64,000 nt of DNA from Rhodococcus sp. B50 (GCF_013602415.1 NZ_WPAG02000002.1:4033480-4097479); one strand, 5' to 3'. Shown: positions 24,801-33,870, counted from the stretch's first letter. Made by a program: numbers and translations. Notes: a model not told the origin generated them from the sequence alone.

Positions 24801-26414
24801 CTACTTGTAGTACGCGCTGACGTCGGCGTTGCCGATCAGGTCGGGTACGGTCCAGCCGTCGAGGTCGTACTCGCTCATGAACTGCTCCGCGAAGCCCTTC
24901 ATGGAGGCGACGTCACCGCGACTCTCGGCGGCGAACAGCAGTTCGGCCTTGACGTTCTCGTGGTTGCCGGCGTAGTTCCGTTCGTACAGTTCGTGGCGAC
25001 CACCGAACTCGGAGCCGATCGAATCCCACAGTGCCTTCATGACCTTCACGCGGTCGACCGCCTGGATGCCGTCGGAGCCGCGGACGTACTTGTCGAGGTA
25101 CGGACGTACGTCCGGGTTCTTGAAGTCGGCGGCGGACGAGGGCAGGTAGATCAGGCCCGAGGCGACGTCCTGCTCGATGATCTCCTTGATGCGCGGGTAG
25201 CCCTGCATCGCGAACATACGGTAGGTGAGGCCGTATTCGAGCTTGGGGATCACGGTGCCGTCGATCCACGGTTCCGGGTTGTTCACCATGGAGTCGGTGA
25301 GCGACCAGAACAGGTTGCGCCAGCCGATCACCTCACCGACACGAGTCTGCACGCCGCGGAATCCGCCGGCGCCGGTGGCGTCGAGTGCCTTCATGAGCAG
25401 ACCGGCGATGAAGTCGAGCTTGACCGCGAGTCGCGTGCAACCCTGCAGCGTGAAGCGCTGGAGGAAACCGGAGCCCCCGAGGAAGTTGTTGATCTTCTCG
25501 ACGTCGCCGTACATGAATACGTTCTCCCAGGGCACGAGCACCTTGTCGAAGATGAAGATCGCGTCGTTCTCGTCCATCCGCGACGACAGGGGGTAGTCGA
25601 ACGGCGAACCGACGACGTTCGCGTTCTGCGAGTAGGAGGCGCGCGAGATGAGCTTGATGCCGGGTGCGTCCATCGGCACCGTGCAGATCAGCGCGAACTC
25701 CTTCTTCTTGATCGGCAGACCGTAGTGGGCGATGAAGTTGTAGTTCGTGATGGCCGAGCCGGTCGCGACGACCTTGGCGCCGGAGACGATGAGGCCGGCG
25801 TCGGTCTCCTTCTCCACCTTCATGAACACGTCGCCGACCTGGTCCGGCGGCAGCTGACGGTCGACCGGCGGGTTGATGATCGCGTGGTTCCAGTACAGGA
25901 CCTTCTCCTGCGACTCGCGGTACCAGCGCTTCGCGTTGTCCTGGAAGGGCGAGTAGAACTCGTCGTTCGCGCCGAGCGTGCCGAGGAAGGACGCCTTGTA
26001 GTCGGGGCTGCGGCCCATCCAGCCGTAGGTCAGCCGCGCCCAGGTGGCGATGGCGTCGCGGTCGGCCCGCAGGTCGTCGGCGGACTTCGGGGTCCGGAAG
26101 AACGGCATGGTCACGCCGCCGTTACCGGTGTCGGTCGGGGTGGTGAGGGTGTTGACGTGCTCGCCGGTGTGCAGGGCGTCGTAGAGACGCGCGGTCATCC
26201 GGATGGAGTTGCGGAAGGCCGGATGGTTGGTGAAGTCCTTGACGCGCTCACCGTGCAGGTAGATCTCGCGGCCGTCGTCGATCGAAGCGATGTACTCGTC
26301 GCCGGTCATCGGACGGGAGGCGAAGTTCTTCTGCTGGTTGGCCGGGGAGTCCGCGGCGACGTTCACCTTGGAACGGTCGAGGGTTTCCGTGGGCCGGGGT
26401 TCGGTGGTGGTCAT
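24801..26414 (-). CDS. pheA1: Phenol 2-monooxygenase oxygenase component (FADH2-dependent)
   Basis: The 537-residue protein is of the HpaB/PheA1 family: RPMTGDEYIASIDDGREIYLHGERV at the start, WARLTYGWMGRSPDYKASFLGTLGAN, and a flavin/substrate region with LIVSGAKVVATGSAITNYNFIAHYG. It uses FADH2 supplied by PheA2 to hydroxylate phenol to catechol in the cytoplasm. It lies 47 bases after pheA2, with the AraC regulator divergent, the order I recall for Rhodococcus pheR-pheA2A1. Substrate could extend to chloro- or methylphenols or 4-hydroxyphenylacetate; phenol is favoured by context. Confidence 0.88.
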   Translation of the reverse strand: MTTTEPRPTETLDRSKVNVAADSPANQQKNFASRPMTGDEYIASIDDGREIYLHGERVKDFTNHPAFRNSIRMTARLYDALHTGEHVNTLTTPTDTGNGGVTMPFFRTPKSADDLRADRDAIATWARLTYGWMGRSPDYKASFLGTLGANDEFYSPFQDNAKRWYRESQEKVLYWNHAIINPPVDRQLPPDQVGDVFMKVEKETDAGLIVSGAKVVATGSAITNYNFIAHYGLPIKKKEFALICTVPMDAPGIKLISRASYSQNANVVGSPFDYPLSSRMDENDAIFIFDKVLVPWENVFMYGDVEKINNFLGGSGFLQRFTLQGCTRLAVKLDFIAGLLMKALDATGAGGFRGVQTRVGEVIGWRNLFWSLTDSMVNNPEPWIDGTVIPKLEYGLTYRMFAMQGYPRIKEIIEQDVASGLIYLPSSAADFKNPDVRPYLDKYVRGSDGIQAVDRVKVMKALWDSIGSEFGGRHELYERNYAGNHENVKAELLFAAESRGDVASMKGFAEQFMSEYDLDGWTVPDLIGNADVSAYYK

Positions 26415-26461
26415 GGAATGTCTCCTTGTCCGGGGGTCTGTCCGGGGAAATCGGAAGATGT

Positions 26462-27028
26462 TCAGGCGTGGACTGCGGCGGTGTGGAACGGCACGAATCG
26501 GGTCCGGGAGTCGAACCATCCGTTGTGCGGGTCGTCCAGGCAGCCGTTCCACGCGGCCGATGCGCTCGGGGCACCGAGATCGTGGAAGGTGCTGCGGTAG
26601 AAGAGAAGCGGGTCCGCGGTCTCGTCGAAGGTCGCGTCGACGATCTCGCCGATGTAGATGACGTGATCGCCACCGTCGTACTCCCGCCACGGAGTGCACG
26701 ACAGCGTCGCGGCCGTACCGGCGAGGATCGGGGCGGTCGGTCCCTGCTCCCAGACGGGCTCGGGGGATTGCGGCCGTCCGGCGAAGTGCATGGCGGTGCC
26801 GAGCTGATCGGCCGCGAGAATGTTGACGGCGAACGGAGCGTCGGAGAGGAATCCGCAGGCCTTGGATGTGCGGGTCAGGGTGACCTGGCACAGGCGCGGT
26901 TCGAGCGAGATGGCCGTGAACGCGGTGACGGTCGCGCCGTGAGGCTCCCCGTCACTGTTCGCGCAGGTGATGACGGTGACGCCGCTGGCGAACTGTCCGA
27001 AGATGTTGCGGAGTGTGCGCTGATCCAT
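26462..27028 (-). CDS. pheA2: Flavin reductase component of phenol hydroxylase
   Basis: The 188-residue protein has the flavin reductase-like fold: RNIFGQFASGVTVITCANSDGEPHGATVTAF, SLEPRLCQVTLTRTSKACGFLSDAPFAVNILA and GDHVIYIGEIVDATFDETADPLLFYRSTFH. It reduces FAD with NADH and passes it to PheA1. It is the first gene of the pair; the ATG at 27028 has GGAGGAC upstream. The upstream 245 bases hold the GACCATAT operator candidate and CCTAGG sites. Confidence 0.9.
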   Translation of the reverse strand: MDQRTLRNIFGQFASGVTVITCANSDGEPHGATVTAFTAISLEPRLCQVTLTRTSKACGFLSDAPFAVNILAADQLGTAMHFAGRPQSPEPVWEQGPTAPILAGTAATLSCTPWREYDGGDHVIYIGEIVDATFDETADPLLFYRSTFHDLGAPSASAAWNGCLDDPHNGWFDSRTRFVPFHTAAVHA

Positions 27029-27074
27029 GTCTGCGTCCTCCTGTCCGGTGCGAATTGCTGGACTTCGATCTGGT

Positions 27075-27093
27075 GTGACACAGACCATATGGA
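27075..27093. promoter_or_regulatory. Candidate AraC-type operator / -10 region of pheA2
   Basis: GTGACACAGACCATATGGA shares GTGA-N4-GACCATAT-N-GA with the site in front of gcoA (23099-23117). Both lie between a target operon and a divergent paralogous AraC regulator. On the minus strand it includes TATGGT as a possible -10. The shared site suggests related or overlapping DNA recognition. Confidence 0.5.
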
Positions 27094-27273
27094 CGTGGAA
27101 GGGCTTGTGCGATCCGGTGAGCGCGGTCACTATCCACCTAGCGCGACGAATGAGTCCTAGGTCCCTGTTTGCTCGGGACCGTGTTCCGCATCACACTGGA
27201 TCGCACGCGCTCGAATCGCAGGAAATGTGCAGGTCGGCGACGACGACGAGCTGGGAACGAAGGTGGGGAGCCG

Positions 27274-28200
27274 ATGGCAGTGGAGCCGACCCCGAGGCCG
27301 GTCGATTGGGGAGAAGTGGAAGAAGTCGTCTCGAATGCGTATTTCGAGCACGATCTGACACCGCTCGACGATGTCGCGCCTTCGCTGCAGCTCCGCACCC
27401 TGCCGCTCGGTCCGATCCGTCTCGCCCGGATCGGCTGGGGAGCTGCGGTCTCGATCCGGAGTGAGCACCCCGGTGCCTATGCGGTGAACATCCCGATCGC
27501 CGGGCGCATCGCGGCCGGCAACGGGGTGATCTCCGAGGTCGGTCACGCCGCCGTCTTCCGTCCCGACACCGCCGCGCCGGAGCAGAAGTGGACGAACGAC
27601 TGCGAGATCGTCGGGATCAAGCTCGAGCGCGACTACCTGCAGCGAGAGATGTCGCGCATTCTCGCCCGCCCCGACCTGCAGCTTCCGGACCAGGTGGATC
27701 TGACGACCCAGCCGGGGCGCAGCTGGATGACATTGCTGCGCTCGATCGTCGAACAGGTGAAATCGGATGAATCGCTCTGGCGGAATCCGCTTGTCGCGGA
27801 ACAACTGTCGGGTGCCCTGACGACGTCGTTCATTCTCGCCGTCATGCCGGACGATGCGGATCCGACCGGCGGTGCCCGGCCTCGCATCATCAAGCGGGTG
27901 CTCGATCGGCTGCACGAAGATCCCGCGGCGGCGTGGACCAGCGCCGACATGGCAGAGGTAGCCGGAGTCAGTGTGCGGCGCCTGCAGGAAGGATTCCGCG
28001 AGTACCTCGGAGTGTGCCCTCGCGACTACCTGCTCGACCTGCGCCTCGAGCGCATCCACGAGGAACTCGCGGTGGGTGATGCTTCGGAGCTGTCGGTCAC
28101 CGATGTTGCCCTCAAATGGGGCATCACTCATACCGGCCGGTTCGCGGCGGCCTACAAACGCAAGTACGGGGTGCCGCCGTCGACGACATTGCGTGGATGA
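27274..28200 (+). CDS. pheR: AraC family activator of phenol hydroxylase genes
   Basis: The 308-residue protein starts at an ATG with GGGGAG upstream. A sensor domain (GAYAVNIPIAGRIAAGNGVISEVGHAAVFRPDT) precedes an AraC HTH domain (WTSADMAEVAGVSVRRLQEGFREYLGV...VALKWGITHTGRFAAAYKRKYGVPP). It is a paralogue of the gco regulator with the same domain lengths and very similar recognition helices. It is divergent from pheA2A1, as in characterised Rhodococcus phenol operons, and ends 12 bases before the convergent end of catR. Confidence 0.87.
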   Translation: MAVEPTPRPVDWGEVEEVVSNAYFEHDLTPLDDVAPSLQLRTLPLGPIRLARIGWGAAVSIRSEHPGAYAVNIPIAGRIAAGNGVISEVGHAAVFRPDTAAPEQKWTNDCEIVGIKLERDYLQREMSRILARPDLQLPDQVDLTTQPGRSWMTLLRSIVEQVKSDESLWRNPLVAEQLSGALTTSFILAVMPDDADPTGGARPRIIKRVLDRLHEDPAAAWTSADMAEVAGVSVRRLQEGFREYLGVCPRDYLLDLRLERIHEELAVGDASELSVTDVALKWGITHTGRFAAAYKRKYGVPPSTTLRG

Positions 28201-28212
28201 GGTGGGCCGTCC

Positions 28213-29010
28213 TCAGTGGTGACGGTAGCCGAGTTCGCTGCTGAGGCGCTCTGCGCAGTCCACCACCCGTTTCGCCGTGAGATCGCGGAAGGACTCGAGC
28301 GTGTGCCGGCCGGTCGACGTCGAACATGCGAGCACTCCGACCGCGTGGCCCGAGGGGTCGAAGACGGGCGCGGCGATCGTGATGAGTCCTTCTTCGAGTT
28401 CCGCGGCGGTGATGGCATACCCCCGACTCCGCACATGAGCAAGTTCGGCCCGCAGGTCGTCCGGGTTGTCGATCGTTGCGCTCGTGAGTCGCTCGAACTG
28501 CGTCCGGTCGAGTACGTGATCGACCAGTTCACGTGGTGACCAGGCCAGGAGTGCCCGGCCCATCGACGTGGCGTAGGCGGGGACGCGGGTGCCCACGGAC
28601 ACGTTGATGCTCATGATCCTGCGGACCGGAACACGTGCGGCGTAGACGACCTCGGTGCCGTCGAGCACGCCGAGCGACGCCGATTCGTTGGTGTGTTCGG
28701 CGATCTCGACCAGTTTCGGTAGCGCCGAGTCCACGAGGGTGTGGGAGGCGGTGTAGTGCTGACCGATGCTGAGCACGCGCGGAGTGAGCGACCACCGCGT
28801 CCCCTGCGAGGTGACGTACCCGAGCCTCTGCAAGGTCAACAGGATACGTCGAACCGCAGGCCGGGACAGGTGGGTCTTGGTGGCGAGTTCGGCAAGGGTG
28901 GGATTGGGGTCCTTGTCGTCGAAGGCGTGCAATACCGCAAAACCACGCTCGATGCTCTGAATGAAGTCCCGCTCGTTGCTAGGACCATTACCTAGGTCGA
29001 TGCTCGGCAT
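28213..29010 (-). CDS. catR: IclR family regulator of catechol genes
   Basis: The 265-residue protein has an N-terminal winged HTH (FIQSIERGFAVLHAF...LAELATKTHLSRPAVRRILLTLQRLGYV) and a C-terminal IclR effector domain (VSVGTRVPAYATSMGRALLAWS, ELEEGLITIAAPVFDPSGHAVGVLA). It is divergent from catA, the usual place of CatR in rhodococci, where it represses cat genes until muconate or catechol-derived inducer appears. CTAGG-containing sequence occurs within its first codons (28979-28996). The intergenic region carries two GTACGCA boxes. Confidence 0.88.
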   Translation of the reverse strand: MPSIDLGNGPSNERDFIQSIERGFAVLHAFDDKDPNPTLAELATKTHLSRPAVRRILLTLQRLGYVTSQGTRWSLTPRVLSIGQHYTASHTLVDSALPKLVEIAEHTNESASLGVLDGTEVVYAARVPVRRIMSINVSVGTRVPAYATSMGRALLAWSPRELVDHVLDRTQFERLTSATIDNPDDLRAELAHVRSRGYAITAAELEEGLITIAAPVFDPSGHAVGVLACSTSTGRHTLESFRDLTAKRVVDCAERLSSELGYRHH

Positions 29011-29090
29011 CCCGCCTCCTACCTGCGTACTCGTCGATGTTGCCCGATCCGGTGTTGACAAGCTGTGTGACACCACGCACAGTATGTGGT

Positions 29091-29125
29091 GTACGCACTG
29101 CGATACACAAGTACGCACAGCGTAC
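29091..29125. promoter_or_regulatory. Candidate CatR operators in the catR-catA region
   Basis: Two direct copies of a near-palindrome, GTACGCACTGCGATAC (29091-29106) and GTACGCACAGCGTAC (29111-29125), are spaced 20 bases apart. They lie 77 bases upstream of catA. They resemble the GTTCGCATAGCG boxes in the pca intergenic region (58290-58386), which another IclR protein should bind. The remainder of the 190-base region shows no further clear signal. Confidence 0.55.
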
Positions 29126-29201
29126 ATACCGGTGATCACCGCAGCCCCGTGTCGCACCGGCCCCACACTTTCCGATAGTTCAGTCCCTCACGAGGAGAGC
29201 C

Positions 29202-30053
29202 ATGACCACCATGGAGAACCCCACCGCCCACGGGTCCGGCAACGCTGCGACCGACAAGTTCAAGTCCGAGCGGGTCACGTCCGACACCTCGGTCGAGCGC
29301 GCGTCGGCGATCTACAAGGACCTGCTGGACGCTCTCGCCGGTATCGTCGACAAGCACCAGGTGACCTACGACGAGTACCGCGTGCTCAAGCAGTGGCTCA
29401 TCGACGTGGGTGAATACGGCGAGTGGCCGCTGTGGCTCGACGTCTTCCTCGAGCACGAGATCGAGAAGGTGCACTACAACCGCAAGGGCTTCACCGGCAC
29501 CAAGGGCTCCATCGAAGGCCCCTACTACGTCCCGGACAGCCCCAAGCTCCCGTCGAAGTGCACCATGCCGATGCGCGAGAAGGACAAGGTCGCCCCGCCG
29601 CTGGTCTTCAAGGGCCAGGTCACCGACCTCGAGGGCAACGGTCTGCCCGGCGCCACCGTCGAGCTGTGGCACGCGGACGAAGAGGGCTTCTACTCGCAGT
29701 TCGCCCCCGGTATCCCCGAGTGGAACCTGCGCGGCACCGTCCAGGTGGACGAGAACGGCAACTTCGAGATCACCACGCTCAAGCCGGCTCCCTATCAGAT
29801 CCCGTCCGACGGCCCGACCGGCTGGTTCATCAAGTCCTACGGCGGACACCCGTGGCGTCCCGCGCACCTGCACCTGATGGTGAAGGCTCCCGGCAAGCGC
29901 GCCATCACCACCCAGCTGTACTTCCAGGGCGGCGAGTGGGTCGAGGACGACGTCGCGACAGCGGTCAAGCCCGAGCTCATCCTGGATCCGCAGCCCAACG
30001 CCGACGGCATCGCCGAGGTGACCTACAACTTCGTGCTCGACCCGGAATCGTGA
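29202..30053 (+). CDS. catA: Catechol 1,2-dioxygenase CatA
   Basis: The 283-residue intradiol dioxygenase has all four iron ligands visible: Tyr164 (EGFYSQF), Tyr198 (APYQIPSDGP), and His222 and His224 (RPAHLHLMV). It cleaves catechol between the hydroxyls to cis,cis-muconate in the cytoplasm. The N-terminal helical dimer region is intact and length is normal. ATG at 29202 follows GAGGAGAGCC. A strong terminator follows (30108-30142), so catA is largely transcribed alone, ahead of catBC. Confidence 0.97.
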   Translation: MTTMENPTAHGSGNAATDKFKSERVTSDTSVERASAIYKDLLDALAGIVDKHQVTYDEYRVLKQWLIDVGEYGEWPLWLDVFLEHEIEKVHYNRKGFTGTKGSIEGPYYVPDSPKLPSKCTMPMREKDKVAPPLVFKGQVTDLEGNGLPGATVELWHADEEGFYSQFAPGIPEWNLRGTVQVDENGNFEITTLKPAPYQIPSDGPTGWFIKSYGGHPWRPAHLHLMVKAPGKRAITTQLYFQGGEWVEDDVATAVKPELILDPQPNADGIAEVTYNFVLDPES

Positions 30054-30107
30054 TCCGGACCGCGGACGCGGCCTGATCAAATCCGAACGAGAGTGCGGTT
30101 CGCATCG

Positions 30108-30142
30108 TGAATGCCGGTGTCCCTCTGGGGCACCGGCATTCA
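30108..30142 (+). terminator. Terminator between catA and catB
   Basis: Sixteen-base arms (30108-30123, 30127-30142) pair with one G-U position and a 3-base loop. It lies 54 bases after catA and 60 bases before catB, implying that catBC is reached by read-through or from its own promoter. Confidence 0.8.
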
Positions 30143-30202
30143 TGCTGACTACGCCGGCGACGTACCCCCTGTCACACCCCGACCCGATTGTGAGCAATTC
30201 CG

Positions 30203-31330
30203 ATGTCCGATCCCGATCTGAAGATCGCATCCGTCACCACGACGATCATCGACGTGCCGTTGATCCGGCCCCACAAGTTCGCCACCACCACTTCGGAGGC
30301 GCAGCCGATCCTGCTCGTCGCGGTGACCACCGAAGGTGGTGTCACCGGTTACGGTGAGGGCGTCGTGCCGGGCGGACCGTGGTGGGGCGGCGAGTCGGTC
30401 GAGACGATGCAGCAGATCGTCGACCGCTACATCGGTCCCTACATCATCGGGCGCGGCGTCGACGAAATCAGCGGCGTCATGGTCGATATCGAGCGCATCG
30501 TCGCCAACGCGCGATTCGCGAAGGCCGCTGTGGACGTCGCGATGCACGACGCGTGGGGTCGCGCACTGGGTGTGCCGGTCGCGTCGCTGCTCGGCGGAGC
30601 CTTCCGTACCGGCGTCGACGTGCGCTGGGCGCTCGGCGCGGCTCCGCTCGAGGAGATCGTCGAAGAGGTCACGCACAAGCGTGAGCAGCGCCTGAACTTC
30701 TCCTTCAAGCTCAAGATGGGTGCGCTCGACCCGGTCGTCGACACCGACCGTGTCGTCAAGATCGTGGAGGCGTTCGGCGGCGAGGTCGGATTCAGCATCG
30801 ACGTCAACGCCCGCTGGGACCGCTTCACCGCGTTGCGTCACGTCCCGCAACTCGTCGACGGCGGTGTCGAACTCATCGAACAGCCGACTCCCGCAGATCA
30901 ACTCGATGTGCTCGCCGAGATCAACCGCCGCGTCTCGGCGCCGGTGATGGCCGACGAATCCGTACAGACTCCGCACGACGCGTACGAAGTGGCCAAGTTG
31001 GGTGCCGCCGATGTCGTCGCGCTCAAGACCACCAAGTGCGGCGGGCTGCAGCGCAGCAAGCAGGTCGTCGCCGTCGCGAAGGCGGCAGGCCTGCGCTGCC
31101 ACGGCGCGACCTCCATCGAAGGACCCATCGGCACTGCGGCGTCCATCCACTTCGCCTGCGCCGAGCCGGGGATCGACTACGGCACCGAACTGTTCGGTCC
31201 GCAGCTGTTCGCCGTGGAACTTCTGCAGAAGCCGCTCGACTACTCCGAGGGCCAGGTGCACCTGCCCGAGGGACCGGGGCTCGGCGTCGACCTCGACATG
31301 GATGTCGTGAACAAGTACGCGCGCTCCTGA
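30203..31330 (+). CDS. catB: Muconate cycloisomerase CatB
   Basis: The 375-residue enolase-superfamily enzyme has the KxK acid/base motif (FSFKLKMG) and metal ligands in IDVNARWD, IEQPTP and VMADESVQTP. It converts cis,cis-muconate to muconolactone using Mn or Mg. Start and length match the family. It is followed 38 bases later by catC in the usual order. Confidence 0.95.
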   Translation: MSDPDLKIASVTTTIIDVPLIRPHKFATTTSEAQPILLVAVTTEGGVTGYGEGVVPGGPWWGGESVETMQQIVDRYIGPYIIGRGVDEISGVMVDIERIVANARFAKAAVDVAMHDAWGRALGVPVASLLGGAFRTGVDVRWALGAAPLEEIVEEVTHKREQRLNFSFKLKMGALDPVVDTDRVVKIVEAFGGEVGFSIDVNARWDRFTALRHVPQLVDGGVELIEQPTPADQLDVLAEINRRVSAPVMADESVQTPHDAYEVAKLGAADVVALKTTKCGGLQRSKQVVAVAKAAGLRCHGATSIEGPIGTAASIHFACAEPGIDYGTELFGPQLFAVELLQKPLDYSEGQVHLPEGPGLGVDLDMDVVNKYARS

Positions 31331-31368
31331 TCCGCACTTTTCGTCAGAACACAAGAAGGAGAAACATC

Positions 31369-31650
31369 ATGGCACTGTTCCATGTTCGGATGGACGTCGA
31401 CATCCCCCGTGATCTCGACCCCGACGTGCGCGCCGAGACCGTCGCCAAGGAGAAGGCCTACAGTCAGGATCTGCAGCGCCAGGGCAAGTGGCGCGAGATC
31501 TGGCGGATCGTCGGCCAGTACAGCAACATCTCGATCTTCGACGTCGAGTCGGCGGACGAGCTGCACGAGATCCTGTGGAACCTGCCTCTGTTCCCCTACA
31601 TGAACATCGAGATCATGCCGCTGACGAAGCACGGGTCCGATATCAAGTGA
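31369..31650 (+). CDS. catC: Muconolactone delta-isomerase CatC
   Basis: The 93-residue protein starts MALFHVRMDVDIPRDLD and contains GKWREIWRIVGQYSNISIFDVESADELHEIL and LPLFPYMNIEIMPL, the standard CatC sequence pattern. It isomerises muconolactone to beta-ketoadipate enol-lactone, which PcaL (55756-56925) hydrolyses. AAGGAGAAAC precedes the ATG. It is the last cat gene; a 35-base gap follows. Confidence 0.96.
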   Translation: MALFHVRMDVDIPRDLDPDVRAETVAKEKAYSQDLQRQGKWREIWRIVGQYSNISIFDVESADELHEILWNLPLFPYMNIEIMPLTKHGSDIK

Positions 31651-31685
31651 CACCCGCGCGCGGGGCCGTGGCTCATACTCGGAAT

Positions 31686-32822
31686 ATGAGCTTGCCCCTG
31701 CGCGACGTCTACGCCGAGCCGACCCTCGCCGACCTGATGCCGTCGGTGCTCTCGTCCGCGGGGGTCGCCGGTGAGAACAATCGGCTCGATCTCGCCCCGG
31801 CCGACCACACCGTCGTCCTGCTCGTCGACGGGATGGGATGGGAACTGCTGCAGCGCAATGCGAAAGCAGCCCCGTACCTGACACAGACGCCGGGGAGCCC
31901 GATGCGTGCCGGTTTCCCCACGACCACAGCGGTCAGCCTCGCCTCCCTCGGGACGGGACTGCCGTCCGGCCTCCACGGCATCACCGGCTACCAGTCGTAC
32001 GTCGACGAGATCGAAGCCCCGGTGAACTGGCTGCGCTGGACCCTCGCCGGAACCGCGGTCGACCAGCGCGACGACCTCGTCCCGGAGACCGTGCAACCCC
32101 ACCCGACGGTGTTCGAACGCGGCCGCGAGGCCGGCCTGACCGTCACCACCGTCGTGCCGAAGGCCTTCGAAGGGAGCGGCCTCACCCGGGCCGTGCTGCG
32201 CGGCGGCAACTTCGTCGGGGTCTCCGCCTACGGCGATCTCCTCGCCCAGGTGGTCGCCGCGGTGCGCACCGGCGACCGCAGCCTCGTCTACTGCTACATC
32301 GGTGAGGTCGACACGCTCGGGCACGTCTACGGGCCGGAGTCCGCGGCGTGGCTCGCGCAGCTCACGGTGGTCGACCGTTTCGTCGAGCAACTCGCCGGGA
32401 CGCTGCCGGACGGCACCCGCCTGCTCGTCACCGCCGACCACGGCATGGTCGACGCCTCACGCGGCCGTCGCATCGACTTCGACCACACCCCGGGTCTCGG
32501 CGAGGACGTCACCGTCATTGCCGGCGAACCACGATGCCGTCACATCTACACCGACCACGTCGACCGGGTCCTCGAACGCTGGCGCAACGAACTCGGCGAC
32601 CACGCGTGGGTCGGCACCCGCGACGACGCGTTCGCGGCGTGTCTGTTCGGACCCGATCCCGATCCGTCGCTGATCAAGCGGATAGGCGACATCGTGGCTG
32701 TCGGGCGAGGCGAATCGACGGTGATCCGCAGCGACGGGGAGCAGGTCATGTCGAACCTGCCCGGACAGCACGGGGCGTTGACCGACGAGGAACTGCTCGT
32801 GCCACTGCTGCGGATCGGGTGA
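31686..32822 (+). CDS. Alkaline phosphatase-superfamily phosphodiesterase / nucleotide pyrophosphatase
   Basis: The 378-residue protein has the metal-binding start LLVDGMGWELL, the nucleophile Thr region FPTTTAVSLASLGTGLPSGLHGITGY, EVDTLGHVYG and TADHGMVDA, all typical of type I phosphodiesterases/nucleotide pyrophosphatases. No signal peptide is visible. It lies 35 bases after catC in the same direction but is not a known part of the catechol pathway. The substrate is unknown. Confidence 0.8.
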   Translation: MSLPLRDVYAEPTLADLMPSVLSSAGVAGENNRLDLAPADHTVVLLVDGMGWELLQRNAKAAPYLTQTPGSPMRAGFPTTTAVSLASLGTGLPSGLHGITGYQSYVDEIEAPVNWLRWTLAGTAVDQRDDLVPETVQPHPTVFERGREAGLTVTTVVPKAFEGSGLTRAVLRGGNFVGVSAYGDLLAQVVAAVRTGDRSLVYCYIGEVDTLGHVYGPESAAWLAQLTVVDRFVEQLAGTLPDGTRLLVTADHGMVDASRGRRIDFDHTPGLGEDVTVIAGEPRCRHIYTDHVDRVLERWRNELGDHAWVGTRDDAFAACLFGPDPDPSLIKRIGDIVAVGRGESTVIRSDGEQVMSNLPGQHGALTDEELLVPLLRIG

Positions 32823-32897
32823 CCCGCATCCCTGCCGAGACTCGCGGGTGTCGGAACTCTCGATGCCCGAACCGTATCGGTCACATAGTGTGTGCAC

Positions 32898-33866
32898 ATG
32901 CGTACCGATGCGGTGACCTGGCACGACCGCAGCAGTAGGGTCGCGCTGATCCTCCTGTGGGTGGTCCGGATCCTCTTCAAGCCGATCCTGAGCTTCTGGC
33001 CGAGCAACGACTTCGGAATCGCGGTGCTCGGCCGGCTGTCGTGGGTGGTCGACAGGATCACGCCCACCCCGCGTGCCGTGTACGTCACGCAGACCGAACT
33101 CGGCGGAGTGCCCGGTGAGCGGATCATCTCCCCGAAGCCGGTCGACGACCCGCTCGAGGACGCCACCATCCTCTACTTCCACGGCGGCGGCTTCGTCTTC
33201 TGTGGCCCGTCCACCCACCGTCAACTGTGCGTGCAACTGGCCCTGGACTCCGGTGCACCGGTGTACTCGATGGACTACCGGCAGGTGCCCGCAGTGCCGA
33301 TCGCAGGATCGGTGCAGGACGCGATGAACGCGTACACCGCGCTGCTCGAAGTGGCCGACGACCCCACCCGTATCGTCGTCGGGGGTGATTCGGCCGGGGG
33401 TTATCTCGCGGCGAAGGTCGCCGAGCTCGCCGCGCGGCGCGGTATCCAGCGACCGGCAGCGGTGATCGGTTACTCGCCGCTGCTCAACCTCGATCTCGAC
33501 AAGCACGATCCGAAGTACATGGCGAGGGACGCCTACCTACCCATCAAGGCCCTCGGGAAGATCCGTCCGCGCTGGTTCGCCGGAGAAGAGGCAATCGAGG
33601 GTGAGATGAACCCCGTCGACGCCGACCCCGCGCTGTTCCCTCCGATGTTCATGTGCGCGGCCGAATACGAGCTGACCAGGCCGGACGTGGAGATCATGAC
33701 CGAACGCCTCGCGTCGGCAGGTCGGCCGGTGGAGACACATCTGTGGCGCGGGCAGATCCACGCATGGCCGGTCCTGGCCCGCGCGATTCCCGAGGCCATG
33801 GAGCTGATCGGGCTCAGTACGCGGTTCGCGCGACGCGCGATCGTGGCAGTGGACGACGCTGCCTGA
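32898..33866 (+). CDS. Alpha/beta hydrolase of the hormone-sensitive lipase type
   Basis: The protein has an N-terminal hydrophobic stretch (VALILLWVVRILFKPIL), the oxyanion motif HGGGF (near residue 95), the nucleophile GGDSAGG (Ser near 165), and a late catalytic His in GQIHAWPVL. This is the HSL/family IV esterase pattern; the hydrophobic N-terminus suggests membrane attachment. The ATG at 32898 and a GTG at 32892 are alternatives. Its substrate is not indicated by neighbours; it converges with the LigB-type gene at 33871. Confidence 0.8.
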   Translation: MRTDAVTWHDRSSRVALILLWVVRILFKPILSFWPSNDFGIAVLGRLSWVVDRITPTPRAVYVTQTELGGVPGERIISPKPVDDPLEDATILYFHGGGFVFCGPSTHRQLCVQLALDSGAPVYSMDYRQVPAVPIAGSVQDAMNAYTALLEVADDPTRIVVGGDSAGGYLAAKVAELAARRGIQRPAAVIGYSPLLNLDLDKHDPKYMARDAYLPIKALGKIRPRWFAGEEAIEGEMNPVDADPALFPPMFMCAAEYELTRPDVEIMTERLASAGRPVETHLWRGQIHAWPVLARAIPEAMELIGLSTRFARRAIVAVDDAA

Positions 33867-33870
33867 GCGC

